DNA from: Gavia stellata
Taxonomy: Eukaryota; Chordata; Aves; Gaviiformes; Gaviidae
Reading direction: 5' to 3'
DNA length: 64,000 nt
Assembly (NCBI RefSeq): GCF_030936135.1
Contig: NC_082618.1
Location: forward strand, 8,405,034 to 8,469,033
Made by a program: the position numbers and the translations under genes. Each line of letters starts with the position of its first letter. Within the stretch, counting starts at the first letter, position 1. Below, one piece after another: positions 60,589-64,000 of this stretch. The notes under the pieces are model-generated. The model was given only the letters and a program-made list of their open reading frames with translations. It did no database searches and was not told the DNA's origin.

Positions 60589-63500
60589 CTGAATCAAAGA
60601 GAGTTTCTCCAAGTCAAAAACATGAGCTGTTCTAAGAGATCTGTATCTGAAAGATAGTCTGGTTTTAGTTGTGACAACTAGCAGAAAATCTGTTTCAGAA
60701 AATCCTTATATGCTGTAATCTAGATGCTGTAATCTTTTGACCAATATACCAGTGTTACAGTATGTCTACATCTGGCCTTTCTAAAAATACCACATCTGGT
60801 TTGTTAAGTTTGAAAGAAACCCAGTTCTCACCTGTTGATGAAGGCCTATCTTCCCAGGCCCACACTGGAGTCTGTCTGTGGTAGTCCCCTTCTGAATGTA
60901 CAGATGAGACAGAAGAAGGTCTTTCGGTTCCCAAATATCCCTGTCCAGGAATCGGAGACTTTGACTTCCTACTATTTGACTTGCCGATTAGCTTCTGCTT
61001 GCTGACTCCCCCTCCTGGAAACAAAAAGGACAGATTTTACAAGAATGTTACACTACATTTTGGCCTCTGTTTTTTCTATAAATTATCACGTAGCAGCAAA
61101 CAGGAGTTTCACACTGGTGCCTTCTGGCATGCTGATTTACTACAATTAGTGACCGTAGAAGGCTAGTCTTCTAACACACTACTGCTAGAAAAATCCCTGT
61201 TCTTATCACAGTGGAGTTATATTTCCATTTTTAGGAAGGGAGATGTTTTCAGGTCAAGCTAGTTCCCACTGTCACGTGTTCTTTATAGGTGATGTACTAC
61301 ACATGCATTTTCATCAAACCACTGAGAAGCTTCAGGTATCTAATACACCCTGTTACTTCCTCCCTGTTTCATCAGTGTTGTCATTCTCCAAGAAATACTG
61401 GCTAATGCTCCTGAAGTCACCAGCACCATTGTGAAAGCCAGGGCCACTAGAGGGAATGGAAACACCATCTCTGTGACTTCCAGAGGAAAGGCAGCGATTT
61501 TCAGTGACACCAAATTTATTCAAACCTTTAATTTATCTTTTTTCTTTAAGACCATGAAATATTTAGGAGCTGCAATACCTCACCTGAATTTGGTGATGGA
61601 TTAGCTTCTTCCCTACGCGTCTCATTACTTGCTGATACTGCAGCACTGGAACTGCCAGGTGCTACCGCAATGGACTGTGACATTACAACTCCATGTTCCT
61701 CACTCTTGTCATCAAAGTTTCCCATCAATGCTTTCCTAATAATGTCTTCCAGACCCAGATTACTGGCAGGATCTGCAAAGGAATGACCCCTAGAACTGAC
61801 TGCACCTGGGAGAGAAAAGAAAACATACAGGAAAAGGTGGGAGGGGAGGTAAAAAACATCTCTCAGAGAAATTACAAAGGGATGTGGGAAGAGATTTGTG
61901 AGAGAAGTAGAAAGGTGGGAAAAAACCCCAAAGATAGGATTTTTTTTTTTTAAATGCAAAGCTACAAGCTCCAAAGTAGCTCACAATGGTACAAGTTAAA
62001 CATGCCAGCAAACACTGAAGAGCTACATCATTAGTGCCACTAAGTGTCAGACTGTTTGCAAGAGGGTAAATTTTACTTTTTTTTTTCATAGCAAAGGAAG
62101 CTGAGCATGCCGATTGTGATAGCATATTAAGTAAAATCTGCAGCTATTATTCAGTTGTAAGAGAAGAGACCAGAAGAATACTTCTCTCGTTAATGATCCA
62201 TACTAATTTGTCTTATGAAGTGTGATACACGGCAAAAATTTATTCCAAAAGCTTGTCTTCCATGTAAATTAATGGAGATTGGTACTTTCTCCATAAAAGA
62301 GACAGAAGCACTGTACCAGAAGGGGCAGCGACTGGCCAAAATCATGTAAAGTCAATCTGTGGTACAACTCAAGATTCAGCTTTGGCAGTTCTTATCTCCC
62401 ACATTTCAGTTCAATTCTCTGCCTCACTCACCTCTTCAACACAGTAAAATTATGGGTTATGTTTAATTTCCCCGTCTCATAGAAAGTTGTTTCTTTTACT
62501 GAAAATCTTACCTGAGGTAGTGACTGCTGGCAAATTGAATATTTCAGTCCCTGGCTGAGCAGTTGCTGCAATTAAAGCACAACATTTCATTGAGTTTTCT
62601 GGTCCTGATGATCATTACAAGTGATCACCACTAGTCCTAATGCACAAGGTAAAATTACTTTGAACTATTTGCAATGTTCTCTGTTTTTTCCTTCTCCATC
62701 TTCTAAGATGAATGTGCATCTATGTCTTCTCAGGAAAATGATCTATACCAGGGTAAATGTATCTTCTATGATCATGGCTAGCCTTCTTTTAAAGATACTA
62801 CTTCAGGAAGCAGACTGACTTTTTGAAGTTTCACAGTCTATGTACTTTAAAATGCAAAGCTACCTTTGATTCGCTAAATATGTATTTTAACATATGAACC
62901 TTACATGCTGAATATTTGTATGTATTAAAAAAAAAGACAACTTTGGAGTGGCTAAACACCACACCACCACCCCCCCCCCCCCATTAACAATATTATGTCC
63001 AATTTGAGAATAAAGATTTTCAACCATAACACTGAATTCAATATATAAATGAAAATAGTATTGGCAGCAATGGAAAGTGTGTTTGTATGCCAAGCATGCA
63101 CACAAAATTTTCAACAGAGCAATATCTACCATGCACACAATGGAGATCAAATAAAAAGAATACTGCAACTCTTACTGACACAGCCTTTTAATCTCAGAAT
63201 GAGATTAATTTGTTGCTCAATGCAAATAAACACTTTCTATTAGGTACTGAGTTCACAAACAGCTTAAGCTCTTACTACTGATAATTTTGACACAAGTTCT
63301 GTTAAGGTTTCTAGGAGAAAAACAAGAATACAGTTCTAGTATCATATTCTACCATGTCAGTATCCATTACTAAAACCTATATTAAACCATGTCTTTTTAA
63401 CAGCCATAATCGTAAGGGCCAAGAAAACACAAACAACCAGTTTGTAAGACATCTTTCCAAAAAAGAAAATGTGTAATAGTTAATGTTGATACAAAGTAAA

Positions 63501-64000
63501 CTACAGACACAAAGTTAACTAGAATGGCAGGTTTCAACAACTCATTAATTATGCATTTTTTCTGTAGTTTTCAGAAACCATTTCCATCTCTCAAACATTA
63601 AAAAGCCTAAATGTGTCAGTCCTACAAACACCAGCAATAATAATAAATAATAAATAATAATAATAAATAATAATATCTGACAATATTCCAGTTCTTTGGT
63701 CATAAATTATTATATATGTGTTTTATATTCATAGATTATATTCATTGACATGTGATTTGAAACATATTTAGGTTAGGACATCTGTGGATGGCAGTCACAT
63801 AAAGCTTAAGCTGGAAAAAGTCAGTGAAAAGGCAAGTCCTGCATACCCATGTCAGAGTCACCTCCACCAGATGAGTTCAGCTTTCGAAATATCTCCTGTT
63901 TCTTGGATTTTACCATTGGTGAAGTGTTCTCAAGTTTGGTGAAAAACGAAGGCAGGTAGCTTATACTACCTGGAGAGCGAGAGTCAGTCCTGCCAAGACC
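60401..64000 (-). CDS. NCOR1: NCOR1, nuclear receptor corepressor 1, C-terminal exons (truncated by the window)
   Basis: Five exons on the minus strand: 64000-63847 (continues beyond the window), 62565-62512, 61805-61584, 61014-60832 and 60588-60401. Phases agree throughout and give about 266 residues ending ETLSDSDD. Seen in order are [31 protein letters not shown], the nuclear-receptor-binding CoRNR box in [13 protein letters not shown], the near-invariant [20 protein letters not shown] block, and the terminal LSDSD motif that, once phosphorylated by CK2, binds the SPOC domain of SHARP/SPEN. NCOR1 bridges unliganded nuclear receptors to HDAC3 complexes in the nucleus. I separate it from NCOR2/SMRT by these C-terminal blocks and by its position next to TTC19. 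Confidence 0.96.
60832..61014 (-). CDS. NCOR1: NCOR1 exon (second from last)
   Basis: 183 nt between TTTCCAG and GTGAGA. Encodes [20 protein letters not shown] and [20 protein letters not shown]. Confidence 0.97.
61015..61583 (-). other. NCOR1: NCOR1 intron
   Basis: 569-bp GT-AG intron with no further feature. Confidence 0.9.
61584..61805 (-). CDS. NCOR1: NCOR1 exon with CoRNR box
   Basis: 222 nt. Encodes [20 protein letters not shown] and [19 protein letters not shown]. The LEDIIRKAL helix is the receptor-interaction motif. Confidence 0.97.
61806..62511 (-). other. NCOR1: NCOR1 intron
   Basis: 706-bp GT-AG intron. Nothing else seen. Confidence 0.9.
62512..62565 (-). CDS. NCOR1: NCOR1 54-nt exon
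   Basis: Encodes [17 protein letters not shown] with split codons at both ends. The acceptor is TTAATTGCAG and the donor GTAAGA. Confidence 0.94.
62566..63846 (-). other. NCOR1: NCOR1 intron
   Basis: 1.28-kb AT-rich intron with a 13-nt poly-C run at 62970-62982 and an AAT-rich microsatellite at 63636-63674. Confidence 0.9.
63636..63674. repeat. AAT/AAATAAT microsatellite
   Basis: Mixed AAT and AAAT units over 39 bp. Confidence 0.95.
63847..64000 (-). CDS. NCOR1: NCOR1 exon, cut by the window edge
   Basis: At least 154 nt. Reads [20 protein letters not shown] and onward to SSGGGDSDM, with donor GTATGC. The 5' boundary lies outside the window. Confidence 0.95.

Overview
This is vertebrate nuclear DNA, most likely from a bird. 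It has large intron-split genes with GT-AG junctions, CpG-island promoters, a GC-rich microchromosome-like texture, two small CR1 (chicken repeat 1) LINE tails, and an A2B adenosine receptor that closely resembles the chicken protein as I recall it. Another CR1-bearing sauropsid (turtle, crocodilian) is possible, but the short introns favour a bird. Gene names come from recognising protein sequences and from gene order. No database search was run.

Layout from left to right. (1) 1-2328: the last three coding exons of SPECC1 (cytospin-B, + strand), encoding the C-terminal half of its actin-binding CH domain. A 3' UTR follows that may run to about 7.4 kb. (2) 7.4-18.4 kb: a spacer with no supportable gene. 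(3) 18.4-35.4 kb (+ strand): ADORA2B, complete. It has a GC-rich CpG-island promoter containing a G-rich minisatellite, coding exon 1, one intron of about 14.9 kb, and coding exon 2 (340 aa in total). (4) 39.4-52.3 kb (- strand): ZSWIM7 (SWS1), complete. It has five coding exons, one only 22 nt long, giving 140 aa. (5) 52.4-56.3 kb (+ strand): TTC19, complete. It has ten coding exons giving 357 aa and is divergent from ZSWIM7 across a shared CpG-island promoter. (6) 57.7-64.0 kb (- strand): the last five coding exons and the 3' UTR of NCOR1, tail-to-tail with TTC19.

The order ADORA2B-ZSWIM7-TTC19-NCOR1 matches human 17p12-p11.2. SPECC1 directly beside ADORA2B is not the human arrangement on 17p, but it mirrors the human 22q11 pair SPECC1L-ADORA2A. 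The window therefore seems to preserve an ancestral gene pair duplicated in early vertebrate genome doubling. The genes do not form one pathway: cytoskeletal scaffold, Gs-coupled receptor, RAD51-paralogue partner, mitochondrial complex III factor and nuclear corepressor. The only clear shared regulation is the ZSWIM7/TTC19 bidirectional promoter, which carries a strong RFX X-box.

I found no new gene system, CRISPR array, RNA gene or intact mobile element. The best leads are the SPECC1-ADORA2B linkage, the X-box promoter, the ZSWIM7 microexon and short 5' uORF, the uORF ahead of ADORA2B, and a duplicated 150-bp block inside a ZSWIM7 intron.
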